A program made the translations under genes and the position numbers. From positions 620,001 through 684,000 of the forward strand of contig NZ_CP088285.1 of the NCBI RefSeq assembly GCF_011516645.4: a DNA stretch of 64,000 bases. The letters run 5' to 3'. This DNA comes from Bradyrhizobium septentrionale (GTDB taxonomy: Bacteria > Pseudomonadota > Alphaproteobacteria > Rhizobiales > Xanthobacteraceae). This document shows, piece after piece, positions 46,359 to 55,029 of the stretch. Each line of letters opens with the position of its first letter. Position 1 is the stretch's first letter. Under the pieces are notes generated by a model. It was not told the DNA's origin. It was given only the letters and a program-made list of their open reading frames with translations, and did not search any database.

Positions 46359-47117
46359 TCAAAAGAGGTTCTCGGGCGCCAGGCATTTGCGTGGGACGCC
46401 GACCGTCAGACCTCCATCGATGACGACCTCCGAACCGGTAAGGTAGCTGGACTCGTCGCTGAGGAGGAACAAGACGACCTGCGATACTTCCTGCGGCTCG
46501 GCTGCCCGCCCGAGTGGAACGGGGAAAAGGGAGGACTCGAAGCTCTCGGTCATCGGGGTGGCAATGAAGCCGGGATGGATCGAGTTGATGCGGACTCCCG
46601 AGGCCGCGGCTTCCAGTGCAGCGGACTTGGTTATGCCCCGCACGCCGAACTTCGAAGCGACATAGGCGTGGAGTCCGGCACTGCCCCGCAGCCCCTCGAC
46701 GGACGAGACGTTGACGATCGAACCTCCGCCCGCGCGCCGGATGGCCGGTAGGGCTGCCTGCATTCCGAGGAATACGCCGGTTAGATTGACGGCAAGGGTC
46801 TTGTTCCACTGATCGAGCGAGAACTGCTCAATAGGGGCTATGTTGGCGATCGCGGCGTTGTTGACCAGCCCGTGGAGCGCGCCGAAGCGACCCTCGGCGC
46901 TTGCGACCGCCTCGGCCCACTGCTTCGGCTGGGTAACGTCCTGAGGCACATAGATGGTCGAATTGCCAAGTTGAGCCGCGAGAGCCTCTCCTTCTGTATG
47001 AAGAATATCAGTGATCACGACCCTGGCCCCCTCAGCCACCAGCAGGCGCGCATTAGCTGCCCCCATTCCGCGAGCCCCGCCGGTCACCAGAATGACCTTG
47101 TCGTTCACACGTCCCAT
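46359..47117 (-). CDS. Short-chain dehydrogenase/reductase (SDR)
   Basis: About 252 residues from the ATG at 47117 (MGRVNDKVILVTGGARGMGA). It has the cofactor motif TGGARGMG, the NNA motif (LVNNAAIANI), the catalytic Ser in VNVSSVEG and Tyr/Lys in AYVASKFG, and the C-terminal YLTGSEVVIDGGLTVG. It is a classical NAD(P)-dependent SDR close to 3-alpha/20-beta hydroxysteroid-type enzymes. It is transcribed just ahead of the oleate hydratase; oxidation of a hydroxy fatty acid is a reasonable guess but not shown. Intact. Confidence 0.9.
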   Translation of the reverse strand: MGRVNDKVILVTGGARGMGAANARLLVAEGARVVITDILHTEGEALAAQLGNSTIYVPQDVTQPKQWAEAVASAEGRFGALHGLVNNAAIANIAPIEQFSLDQWNKTLAVNLTGVFLGMQAALPAIRRAGGGSIVNVSSVEGLRGSAGLHAYVASKFGVRGITKSAALEAAASGVRINSIHPGFIATPMTESFESSLFPVPLGRAAEPQEVSQVVLFLLSDESSYLTGSEVVIDGGLTVGVPRKCLAPENLF

Positions 47118-47469
47118 AGTCGTTGGCTCGTTCCGTTGATCAATGGCGGTGCAGCGTCTTCCAGGCGACGAAGAGGACGCGAGGGTCATCCGTTATGACG
47201 CGCGAAGTGTCGAGAATGTGCGGAATGCTCTGTGTGAATCGCGGGTGCCTTCTTATCGACACGTCAATGCTAAGCGGACCAACCATTGATGCGCTGTTGG
47301 CGACGGACAGAAGTTAGCGGCGACGTGACGCAGGTGCCTGCCCGTGTCCTGCACAGGCACTGTCCCTCGTCGATATCACGCGCCGCTAACCTCAAGTGGC
47401 CAGCCACGGCCTCAAGTTGCGATGGTGGCCATGTCCAGGGGAGGGCGCCCCTGGGCATATCGAGGGTCT

Positions 47470-47484
47470 GCATTCTTCGTGCCA
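47470..47484 (-). promoter_or_regulatory. Candidate sigma-54 (-24/-12) promoter facing the SDR-oleate hydratase operon
   Basis: Minus-strand TGGCACG-AAGA-ATGC; the consensus is TGGCACG-n4-TTGC, so one base of the -12 element differs. The spacing is exact. Transcription would start near 47458, about 340 bp upstream of the SDR start. No perfect TGT-n10-ACA activator site was found close upstream. Confidence 0.4.
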
Positions 47485-47725
47485 AAAAATGGTCCACAGT
47501 TCGCATTGTTTTGTGTGGGTTTTGTTCTCTTTCCGACTTGCGAACGTCGTGATGTTTGCACCCAGCCCTATTTACAGCGGCTTCATGTCGATCGTGGCGC
47601 CCCCGCAAGCATCGGCAGCGCAGGCAGTTTTGCTGCCAGTTTCGACACGATGAAAGACCTGGATTAACCGTCATCGGCGCTGCGTGGCGCCGTTGCATCC
47701 CTGCACGTCTGATCTCGCTCAGCTG

Positions 47726-47741
47726 TGTCCGGTCGATGACA
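47726..47741. promoter_or_regulatory. NifA upstream activator site (UAS)
   Basis: TGT-CCGGTCGATG-ACA, the exact TGT-n10-ACA form. It lies about 105 bp upstream of the -24 element at 47846, within the normal 80-150 bp range for NifA activation. A single such site could arise by chance, but the pairing with a near-perfect sigma-54 promoter is persuasive. Confidence 0.6.
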
Positions 47742-47845
47742 TGCATGTGGGGAACTGCAATCGAGGCGCAAACAGCTGTTCGGGGACCGCGGGTTGAAAG
47801 CGCAGCGTTTTGTCTCTGTTCAGGCGGAATGCCGGTACGATGGCT

Positions 47846-47860
47846 TGGCACGCTGGTTGC
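47846..47860 (+). promoter_or_regulatory. Sigma-54 (RpoN) -24/-12 promoter
   Basis: TGGCACG-CTGG-TTGC, identical to the sigma-54 consensus with the exact GG-to-GC spacing. With the NifA site upstream it should be active in nitrogen-fixing bacteroids or at low oxygen. Predicted start near 47872. Confidence 0.75.
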
Positions 47861-47871
47861 TGACGCATGTA

Positions 47872-47973
47872 TGGCTCGGCTGCTCATATGCTCGCGCAAC
47901 CCCCATGAGACAGCAAAGCCTCTTCGAAGCGCAAACTAGCGCGGGTGGCCCCTCCAGCCGCCCGCGCGCTTTT
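47872..47973 (+). ncRNA. Candidate NifA/sigma-54-dependent short transcript
   Basis: A predicted start near 47872 and a strong intrinsic terminator at 47939-47973 would give an RNA of about 100 nt. An ATG at 47905 (MRQQSLFEAQTSAGG) opens a frame that reads through the hairpin to 48027, but no clear ribosome-binding site is seen. It could be a small RNA, a leader peptide or attenuator, or the remains of a leader whose gene has been lost. Confidence 0.45.
47939..47973 (+). terminator. Intrinsic terminator hairpin
   Basis: An 11-bp stem GCGCGGGTGGC / GCCGCCCGCGC (one G-U pair), loop CCCTCCA, followed by GCTTTT. It is very stable and oriented to end transcription from the sigma-54 promoter. Confidence 0.6.
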
Positions 47974-48205
47974 CCGCAGGCCGCCCGTGGAGATTATGCC
48001 ATGAAAAGGCTTTGGAGAACGCCATAGAGGCGCTGAGGAGATGGTCTGAAGGCTAACTCGCAACCGGCATCGTACTTGCCGCGCTGGCAAAGCTTGAAGC
48101 GAGTAGGCCAACACCGAGGCTGCGTCCAGAACGGAAGCTCTCTGCCATCACGCGGATGCGCGCGTCAAAGCTACGCCCAGCAATCTCGGTCGACGGTCCC
48201 GCTGT

Positions 48206-48334
48206 CAATTTCCGGAAATCAAGCGGGTCGAAGTGTTAGAAGAGCGCGAGATCACCGCTTATCACGAGGCGGCGCATGCGGTGATTTCGCGCACTCGACA
48301 CCGCGCCGCTCCCGGCGCCCCTAGCGATCGATGA
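48206..48334 (+). pseudogene. Fragment with an HEXXH metalloprotease-like motif
   Basis: The frame reads FPEIKRVEVLEEREITAYHE followed by AAHAVISRTRHRAAP, containing YHEAAHA, an HExxH zinc motif like that in M41-type or related proteins that begin with such an AYHEAGHA segment. The rest of the gene is not present. It is assigned only as a remnant. Confidence 0.35.
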
Positions 48335-48567
48335 TCCCGGCAAGGATGGCTTTGACGCGCACGGAGACGGCCATGTAATTTTGTGCGGCTTTGATGGACT
48401 TGAGCCTTCCCGGATCTTTCTGTGCGATGTTGGGATCAGATAGGAGGCGCTGCAGCCGGACGCGGCGCCATGCCTGCACACGGCGGAGGCGCGGCAGGAT
48501 CGCAGGCCGTGCGAAAGCGTCGATCCGCTCAAACCTGGTCGCCACGGCCTGTTCCCTCCAGGTCGCA
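48321..48567 (-). pseudogene. Unrecognised gene fragment beside IS3 copy B
   Basis: A minus-strand frame of about 80 codons (LRRVQAWRRVRLQRLLSD, LKSIKAAQNYMAVSVRVKAI, ending LAGIIDR) stays open and helical until the left end of IS3 copy B, which removes its N-terminus. No family is recognised. Confidence 0.3.
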
Positions 48568-49389
48568 TGACCTTGCCCCCAAGTTTTATCCAGTCCTGAG
48601 TTCGCCCCGGCTGTTGGATTTGCCCGGTTGGGCGGTGGCAGCGGCGGGAGCTGGCGCGGAGCCCTCGGCATAGCGCAGCGCCAGCTCCCGCCGCAGGTGG
48701 CAGGTGAAGGCGAACTCGGACGGCGTCTTCCATCCGAGCTGCGAGTGTGGTCGTGCCTCGTTGTAATCGACCCGCCAGCATCCGAGCGCGACACGGGCCT
48801 GGGCCAACGACATGAACAGCGTCTCGTTCAACAGTTCATCGCGCAGCCGGCCGTTGAAGCTTTCAATGAAGGCATTCTGCATGGGCTTGCCCGGCGCGAT
48901 GTAGTGCCATGCCACGCGGCTCTGATCAGCCCATGTCAGGATGGCGTTGCCGGTGAGCTCGCTGCCGTTGTCGCTGACCACCATCTTCGGCTTGCCGCGC
49001 TCAATCATCAGCCGGTCCAGCTCCCGCGCCACCCGGGTGCCCGAGAGCGAGGTGTCGGCCACCAGCGCCAGGCACTCGCGGGTGCAGTCGTCGACCACGG
49101 TGAGGATACGGAAGCGGCGACCATCGGTGAGCTGATCCGATACGAAGTCGAGCGACCAGCGGTCGTTCGGCGCCATCGGCACCGTCATCGGCGCCCGGGT
49201 CCCGATCGCCCGCCTGCGGCCGCCACGGCGACGCACCGCAAGCTTCTCTTCCCGGTAGAGCCGGAACAGCTTCTTGTGGTTGATCACATAGCCCTCCCGC
49301 TTGAGCAGAACGTGGAGGCGCCGATGGCCAAAGCGGCGGCGCTCGTGGGCGATCGCCGATTTGGCACTCGTGCGTTCCGAACAAAGCAC
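48568..49389 (-). mobile_element. IS3-family element, copy B, truncated
   Basis: Left terminus TGACCTTGCCCCCAAGTTTT at 48568 (IS407-subgroup-like). orfB is present nearly whole, but orfA and the right terminus are missing; the sequence passes into a Fic-domain relic near 49380, so the right part was deleted. Confidence 0.82.
48586..49389 (-). pseudogene. IS3 transposase OrfB, copy B, N-terminally truncated
   Basis: The core has [37 protein letters not shown] (first Asp), [13 protein letters not shown] (second Asp) and [16 protein letters not shown] (Glu), the DDE set. The C-terminus ([15 protein letters not shown]) is native. The N-terminal region and the frameshift window with orfA are gone. 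Confidence 0.88.
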
Positions 49390-49821
49390 GCAGCGCTTCT
49401 ACAGCATGTCCGCGCAAATCCGGAAGGAGCGCAAAGCCTACTACGACATCCTTGAGCGAACCCGACGTGGCACGCTCGACATCACCAATTGGCTCGACTG
49501 GTTTCTCGGTTGCCTGGGTCGGGCTTTCGACGGCGCTGAGACGATCATCGGTAGCGTCTTGCAGAAGGCAGCGTTCTGGGAAAGCATGCCACGAGCGGCC
49601 TCAGCGATCGCCAGCAACTGATGCTAAATCGGCTGCTCGACGGACTTCCAGGGAAAGCTCACTTCGTCGAAGTAGGAAAAATTGCCAAGCTCTCGCAACC
49701 TACCGCAACGCGCGACATTAATGACTTGATCAAGCGGCATTCAAAAGACGCCGCAGGCGGTCGCAGCACCAGTTACTCCCTTGGACTTAGCGATGCAGAT
49801 CAAACTGATCAGCCTACTTAG
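49372..49821 (+). pseudogene. Fic/DOC-family protein, C-terminal relic
   Basis: The frame gives [40 protein letters not shown] and then, after a frameshift near 49610, LMLNRLLDGLPGKAHFVEVG followed by DAAGGRSTSYSLG. This is the DUF4172/Fic C-terminal part with a winged helix that follows the AMP-transferring Fic core. The Fic active-site region is missing, removed with the right side of IS3 copy B. Fic proteins AMPylate targets and often act as toxins. Confidence 0.75.
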
Positions 49822-49911
49822 CCGCGCCTGGGTCGCGGCCAATCACCACCCTCATCGCCGGCTTCGATCACGTCGAGCATTCTTCAAGATTGATGCACGA
49901 TCGAGGCTTAC

Positions 49912-50262
49912 CTAAGCTGTAAGAACAGCCTTGGTATCGAAGGGGATTTTCATGTGATACATTTCGCGTGCAAGCTCAGTCTTCAAGGAAGTGCCCGGGC
50001 CGTAGGGAATATAGGCAATGCCATCAAGGTCGGATGGCTTCTCCACCGTCGACTTCATAAGCGCAGCCACATTGGCTGCCCCAAACTTCCCGATAACGAA
50101 GCCGAGTTCGAACACGACATTCTGCCGCGCCCGCGATCGAAGGCCTGCTTCCGTATCCACAATACCGCTCGCGACCAACGATCCAAGGCCTGTTTGACAG
50201 TATACAGTTGCGGCGTACCCATCTGATGCTCTGCTAGAATCGCCCGCAAGGGACATATGCAA
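49912..50262 (-). pseudogene. CAP12/Pycsar-type TIR-like domain fragment
   Basis: The C-terminal part of a TIR-like nucleotide-binding protein: RARQNVVFELGFVIGKFGAA, VEKPSDLDGIAYIPYGPG and LAREMYHMKIPFDTK, which follow the pattern of the PF10137 family (RxNVVFELGxFxGxLG, then PSDxxGVxYI). Such domains are NAD-degrading effectors in cyclic-nucleotide defence systems or stand-alone regulators. The N-terminal half is lost, and the first 40 codons of the frame do not look native. Confidence 0.65.
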
Positions 50263-50268
50263 AAGGAA

Positions 50269-50296
50269 AGCGCCCCGCCCTTTCGGACGGGGCGCT
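50269..50296 (-). terminator. Intrinsic terminator hairpin
   Basis: AGCGCCCCG / CGGGGCGCT, 9 bp perfect with a further CC/GG pair inside. On the minus strand it is followed by TTTCCTTTT, so it stops leftward transcription arriving from beyond 50300. Which gene it served is not known, because that region is now degenerate. Confidence 0.65.
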
Positions 50297-50299
50297 ACG

Positions 50300-51080
50300 G
50301 CGGCGCGGACTTGGGGTCAAGGCCAGATCTGGCCGCCGAATCGTTGCTTCGGCTATCATACCGTAGCCAGGCTCCCTGCGGGCGCGAGATGTTATTTTGA
50401 TGCTGATTAGGCGATGCTGAACAGATTTTCGCGGTGGCCGCATCCGGGGGCCATAGCCCACCCAAGTGCATCGGCCGGATCAAGATCTACCTCTTGGACA
50501 ACGGATCCGGCCCTAATCAACACGTCGTTCGCCGAGCGTCAGAACCTTACCAAGCGCATATCCACCCCGCCTGACGCGTCCCTAAGAAGTTGAAAACCAT
50601 TGTCACGCATTCTGGCCATTTTTGTTCTAAAATTTTTCGCCGGACTGATAAGAGGCTTGTCGCTACCGCGGCGACGGCTTCTGGCTTGGCCGGGAGGATG
50701 CGCTGACGGGGATCGACAAGCGGACCGTCCGGGGTTGCGCCGCGTGTGCAAGAAGCAGGCAGGAAGCCAGACAATCTCAAACTGAGGCACAGGCGCTTGC
50801 CGAATTTTCCCGGAATCAGCCTTGGCGACGCCTCGCACTAATACGGCGCTAGTTTTCATCCAGAGATAATTTTCAGCTTTGGTGCACCTCTTCGACAACT
50901 GGGCGCTGCAAACAACAAACTTGTCCAGCTGGCCAGACGTTTGGATTAAATGCCAGGGAGTGAATAGCCGACTAGGAGCCAGACATCGCTTGCTCGAGCG
51001 ACCGGCTATCAAGACTTCTCGGAAGAAAAACACCACGGATAAGGCGCTGGTTGATTACGGCAATCTGAGTGTGGGTGCGG
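50300..51080. other. Degenerate stretch
   Basis: About 780 bases. A minus-strand frame at 50539-51036 has a low-quality, Cys/Arg-rich translation and no family resemblance. I see no supported gene. Confidence 0.4.
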
Positions 51081-51590
51081 CTATAGAATCGAGCGCCGCG
51101 AAACGCGGGATCTCCCCCTCGAACAACCCGCGCACTGTATCAAATCGAGGTAACGTTTTTCAGCGACGGCATCTGCGACCATGTGATGAAGGTGAGTAAT
51201 CACCGCACACTCGAGAAACCTGAGTACTTTGTCGCGTTTTGGTAGTCGGCGACCATCCTTGTTTGAAGGAAGCTTCGACTTAGCTTGGCGCCGAACGCGC
51301 CGCAGGTCTGAGTAGGCGATGCTTAGGTACTCAAGATTTTCACGCAAAGTGAGATCTAAACATTCGCCCAAGTCTATGATCGCCCCGATAACGAACGGTT
51401 CAGAGTAGCCTCGGTCTTTAGCCCACTCCCATGCCCGAACCGGATCGCCTTCCCAAAAATACACGCCGGGACCGAGCCAATCAATATGCCTTTTCGCTGG
51501 GCGTAAAGTCCTCGCCGCTGAGCACGCGCAGACCGACTTGTCGCTCGCATCCGTGGAAACCATCGCCAGCGATGTCGCAGAACGACTCAT
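51081..51590 (-). pseudogene. ADP-ribosyltransferase-like protein, frameshifted
   Basis: In one frame FHGCERQVGLRVLSGEDFTP then SEKAY; one base later the frame shifts near 51485 to DWLGPGVYFWEGDPVRAWEW, FVIGAIIDLGECLDL and AVITHLHHMV. The pattern (H-G-C-D/E, then DWLGxGVYFWE) belongs to a toxin-like family with an ADP-ribosyltransferase appearance, often encoded after a small partner. The C-terminus after about 51150 also looks altered. The function is inferred from fold resemblance only. Confidence 0.55.
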
Positions 51591-51745
51591 TTACGACGGA
51601 GGGCACGAACCTTCTTTAACGTCCGACCGCCGTATTCCTTCGTCAATCCGCCGCGAGAGTTGTTAATACCCTCTTTGATCAAGACCTGCAGCGCACCCGC
51701 GCCCGACGCTTCGCGACCTCTTTGAGAGCGGCCAAAAGTTCTACA
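51587..51745 (-). pseudogene. Small partner gene of the ADP-ribosyltransferase-like relic, frameshifted
   Basis: From an ATG at about 51745: MNVELLAALKEVAKR, then after a one-base shift ALQVLIKEGINNSRGGLTKE followed by YGGRTLKKVRALRRK, stopping next to the toxin-like gene. The two overlap by a few bases, as paired toxin-antitoxin genes do. Family not recognised; the antitoxin role is a guess from the arrangement. Confidence 0.4.
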
Positions 51746-51749
51746 TTCA

Positions 51750-52494
51750 TTGGATCGAATCCTCTCCGGCCTAAGTCGAACATATAAGGAACATCGGGAG
51801 TTGCCAAGCGGCAATTCCCCTGATTGCGGGGATCGCAACAGGCCGCGCCACCTCCTCACTTTCACCGTCAGGTGCCTTCAATGAATGGTTGCTATGTGTT
51901 AATCGATCGCCCTATGAGTGCAGTCAATTTGGCGATTGAGCGCGAAGATTGGTTGGGTGCCGTTTGGCGTTGGCGCCCTCACCAACGTCGATGGTGATGG
52001 GCCGAGGGAGCAAGTCTACGGCGGTCCGGACAAAGCTTTCTTCGAGCCATGCGTAGGCGAAGGCATACCCCTCCGCACGACCGGAGATCTACCGGGAAGG
52101 CGGCTGCCGCCGGGAACTCGAGCAGCTTCTGCTCAACCGCAAGGAAAAACTATGTGGACCTTCTCCTGATTTTCCTTAGCAGCCGTCGATAGCGGTGAAT
52201 GTTGCTGCGGTGCGCACGGATAGGCCAGATCTTCGTCTCGTCGTCTCTCCTGACGGTCGTCACGGTCGTTTTCGGTGTTGCGAAAGCGGGGAAAGAGATC
52301 CCCGGCGCAAAAAAAATATTCGGACGCGATTGGCTGTCAAAATGCCTCTCGTCGCATCTGCAAGTCCTTCGGAAAGGCGGCGCACGGCGACGCGCTGTGC
52401 CCGACGGCTGCAATTTTTTTTGCGCTCCCCTCTTGAAACAGCCTCTTGCTTTTCTACGTCATTTTTCGCCGCGAGAGCGGTGCGCCGGGCGCCT
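51750..52494. other. Non-coding gap
   Basis: About 740 bases. Open frames on either strand are not supported. The right part includes the promoter of the small heat-shock operon and an A-run (CGCAAAAAAAATATTCGG near 52300). Confidence 0.4.
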
Positions 52495-52598
52495 TTAACG
52501 GGTCCGGCACGGGCGCCGGGTTGGGTCTTCGGATCTGTCCGAAACCCCTGTCCTGCGCTCCTTCGTATCCATCTTGCTCTCTGGAGGACTTGGTTATG
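52495..52598 (+). promoter_or_regulatory. ROSE-type RNA thermometer in the hsp20 leader
   Basis: The last part of the leader reads TCTTGCTCTCTGGAGGACTT, so a TTGCT segment faces the GGAGGA ribosome-binding site in a short hairpin, the signature of ROSE elements that block translation at normal temperature in rhizobial small heat-shock genes. Further complementary stems lie upstream (CGGGTCCGGCACGGGCGCCGGG). The fold was not computed. Confidence 0.7.
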
Positions 52599-53054
52599 AG
52601 GACCACGTTTGACTTCGTGCCCCTATGGCGCTCCACCATCGGCTTCGACGACCTGGCCGGCCTCGTCGAAGGCACGCTGCGCCAGGCGACCGAGGACCAC
52701 TACCCACCCTACAACATCGAACGCTTCGGCGAAGACCGTTACCGGATCTCGCTCGCCGTCGCCGGCTTCGGCGCCGGCGACGTCACCGTAACGGCCGAGC
52801 AGAACGCGCTTACCATCGAGGGCAGCAAGCTCGAGAAGGCGACCGGCGAATATCTGTATCAGGGCATCGCCGCCCGTCCATTTCGGCGGGTGTTCAATCT
52901 CGCCGACTACGTCCAGGTGAAGGAGGCTTCCTTCCGAGACGGTTTGCTGATCGTCGACTTGGTCAGCGAGGTGCCGGAGGCCATGAAGCCGCGCCGGATC
53001 CAGATCGGAAGCGGTGGATCTCCGTCGCAGATCGAGCAGAAGAAGGCGGCCTGA
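52596..53054 (+). CDS. Small heat-shock protein (Hsp20/IbpA class)
   Basis: 152 residues starting at the ATG at 52596 with GGAGGA just upstream. The N-terminus FVPLWRSTIGFDDL is typical of class A rhizobial Hsp20. The alpha-crystallin domain covers about residues 35-130 (NIERFGEDRYRISLAVAGFG, GEYLYQGIAARPFRRVFNLA, with the final I-x-I as RRIQIG). It is a holdase that keeps denatured proteins soluble. It is translated under the ROSE element and followed by a second hsp20 84 bp downstream. Confidence 0.92.
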   Translation: MRTTFDFVPLWRSTIGFDDLAGLVEGTLRQATEDHYPPYNIERFGEDRYRISLAVAGFGAGDVTVTAEQNALTIEGSKLEKATGEYLYQGIAARPFRRVFNLADYVQVKEASFRDGLLIVDLVSEVPEAMKPRRIQIGSGGSPSQIEQKKAA

Positions 53055-53137
53055 CGCCCGGTCGAGGGGCGACGGCGGAGTGCGGCGCGCGCCAGCGCCG
53101 CCGCGCTCCCTTCCCTCATGCAACGAAGGAGAAAGCC

Positions 53138-53621
53138 ATGGCAATCCGTGATCTCATTCCCTGGTCGAGGAACCAGGAGCTCGCGTCCACGCGCGGCAAC
53201 TACGATCCGTTCATGACGCTGCATCGCGAGATGAACCGTCTGTTCGACGACGTCTTCCGCGGCACAGGTTTATCACCGCTCATGGAAGGGCAATTCGGCT
53301 GGCCGAAGATCGAACTGAGCGAGACCGACAAGGCGCTGACGATCTCAGCCGAGCTTCCCGGCATGACGGAGAAAGGACGTCCAGATCGAAATCGCGAACG
53401 GCGTGCTGACCGTCCGCGGCGAGAAGAAGAGCGAGCGCAAGGACGAAGGCAAATACTTCACCGAGCGCCACGACGGCTCGTTCCAGCGGCAGATCGCGCT
53501 CGATGACGTCGACGAGGACAAGGCCGAGGCGTCGTTCAAGAACGGCGTCTTGACCATCTCGCTGCCGAAATCCGAGAACTCGCGGGCGGACGTCAAGCGC
53601 ATCGCGATCAACGCGCAGTAA
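53138..53621 (+). pseudogene. Small heat-shock protein (Hsp20, class C), one-base frameshift
   Basis: It begins MAIRDLIPWSRNQELASTRG and runs to ISAELPGMTEK; an extra A in the run at 53372-53374 then shifts the frame. The rest of the alpha-crystallin domain is intact in the next frame (GVLTVRGEKKSERKDEGKYF, ALDDVDEDKAEASFKNGVLT, ISLPKS). Correcting one base gives a normal protein of about 160 residues. It is a recent mutation or a sequencing error in a homopolymer, since everything else is well preserved. A GAAGGAG site precedes the ATG. Confidence 0.85.
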
Positions 53622-53705
53622 AGACCATCGTGGGCGGCGGTCGCCGCCGCCCCGAACTCACTGAAAACCAGTCCCGAGGAAAGGAGCGTGTAAGGGAGTC
53701 AACCG

Positions 53706-54035
53706 ATGACCAACGCCAACACGAACACCGGCAATCTCAATCCCCCGTTTCATCCAGCCGCGCACTATGCGTCTGCGGGGGATGTCCTGAACGACAACGG
53801 GCTCTCGGTACCGGAGAAGCGGATCATCCTGTCATCATGGGCGTCGGACATCTACGCCGTCGAATCCTGCCCCGCCCTGCGCGAGATCCCCGGCATGGGC
53901 CACACCATCGGGCTCGCAGATATCGTGGCCGCGTTGCGCAAGCTCGACGGCGACGATGACGATCCGCCGCGCCCCGGCGGCCTCGCGATGCGGCTGCGGC
54001 GGCCTTGGGCCGCCGCCTTGCGGAGGTCAGCATGA
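53706..54035 (+). CDS. Conserved hypothetical protein downstream of hsp20
   Basis: 109 residues, acidic centre. The core VPEKRIILSSWASDIYAVES, ALREIPGMGHTIGLADIVAA and LRKLDGDDDD is conserved in proteins found next to hsp20 genes in bradyrhizobia, as I recall. No catalytic motif. It is probably cotranscribed with the heat-shock genes (85 bp gap). The C-terminal basic tail may be altered. Function unknown. Confidence 0.6.
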   Translation: MTNANTNTGNLNPPFHPAAHYASAGDVLNDNGLSVPEKRIILSSWASDIYAVESCPALREIPGMGHTIGLADIVAALRKLDGDDDDPPRPGGLAMRLRRPWAAALRRSA

Positions 54036-54149
54036 TGCTCACGCAGGCTGTCGTGACGATGGTTCTGCTGGGGCATGCTTCGCGACGTGGGGCCGTTCCG
54101 TTCATTGCTTTCATGAGCGAGTCGAGAGACCAGCCCGCGTAGCGAGCGT

Positions 54150-54640
54150 AGACGACACTGTGGCGCTATTCGCGCGCCCGACGCAGGGCGGCATCGAGTT
54201 TTTTGTTCTGCTTCTCCCAGCGAGCCTTCTCGTCTTCGGCTCGTCTCTCGAATGCCGCACGCCGCTTTCAATGGCCCTCGCCTTAGCTTCATGCTCACCT
54301 TTTGCCCGATCGAACGCCACCTGCGCCTTCGCGACCCCTTGTCCCGCAGCTCACGGTCTCTTGCTCTTGCGGTTTCTTCACGGCGGCGCTCGGCCTGCTG
54401 TCGTGAATGCTCCCTCTCGAATTCCGATGCGGGCCTTCCGGGCGGCCTTTTCGCTGATCTTGGGCTTCGGACGGCGCTTTGGGCGTCCGCGACCGTCGTT
54501 GTCGCCGGAGTAGGTCGGCAGGCCGGACTGTTTGGCGAGGTGCCCGTTCGATCCCGCGGGCCGCCTGAGGACAACGCCCTGCTTTGCCATGGTCAAGACC
54601 GTGTCGGGGGCCGTTACCGTGGCAACGCCTTCGGGAAAGA
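54150..54640 (-). pseudogene. Coiled-coil conserved hypothetical protein, multiply frameshifted
   Basis: Pieces in three frames: DTVLTMAKQGVVLRRPAGSN and LPTYSGDNDGRGRPKRRPKP; then FEREHSRQQAERRREETARA; then FDRAKGEHEAKARAIE. Together they resemble an alanine/arginine/glutamate-rich coiled-coil protein (TolA-like composition). At least two frameshifts mean it is inactive. Confidence 0.5.
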
Positions 54641-54759
54641 GGTTGCTGCCCGCTCCGCCGGGCTTCAGCGCCGCCCTCATCGAGGGCGCTCGCGATCGCA
54701 AGATCGTGGAAGCCCAGCGAGGTCTGAGACGTCTTGAGCTTCACACACCCACACATTCC

Positions 54760-55008
54760 CTAGCGCCGGCGCGCGACCCAAACCCCGAGCAGGAACGCGA
54801 CGAGGAGCGACTGCAATGGGGACTTCACGGTCACCTTGCGCAACTGCTCGGCCCAGCGCATCGCGCTGTCGGACGAGTGCGAATGCAGCGGGCTTCGGTT
54901 CGCTCGCGGCTCCGTCTGGTTAATCGGCCTGGCCACAAAACTCTGCTCGATGTCACCCTCCTCGTCCGTCAGCCCGGAGGCTTCCGTCATAGCCGAAGCT
55001 TCCTTCAT
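54760..55008 (-). CDS. Small protein with C-terminal membrane anchor
   Basis: About 82 residues from the ATG at 55008. The C-terminus AEQLRKVTVKSPLQSLLVAF then LLGVWVARRR is a hydrophobic helix preceded and followed by basic residues, as in DUF883/YqjD-type ribosome- or membrane-associated proteins. The N-terminal part is acidic and hydrophilic. Intact; function unknown. Confidence 0.5.
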   Translation of the reverse strand: MKEASAMTEASGLTDEEGDIEQSFVARPINQTEPRANRSPLHSHSSDSAMRWAEQLRKVTVKSPLQSLLVAFLLGVWVARRR

Positions 55009-55029
55009 ATCCACGCGCCTCTCCCATGG

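Noticed and set aside
47270..47899. 209-codon minus-strand frame over the sigma-54 promoter region
   Set aside because: Low-complexity His/Arg/Cys-rich translation covering clear regulatory sites; treated as chance.
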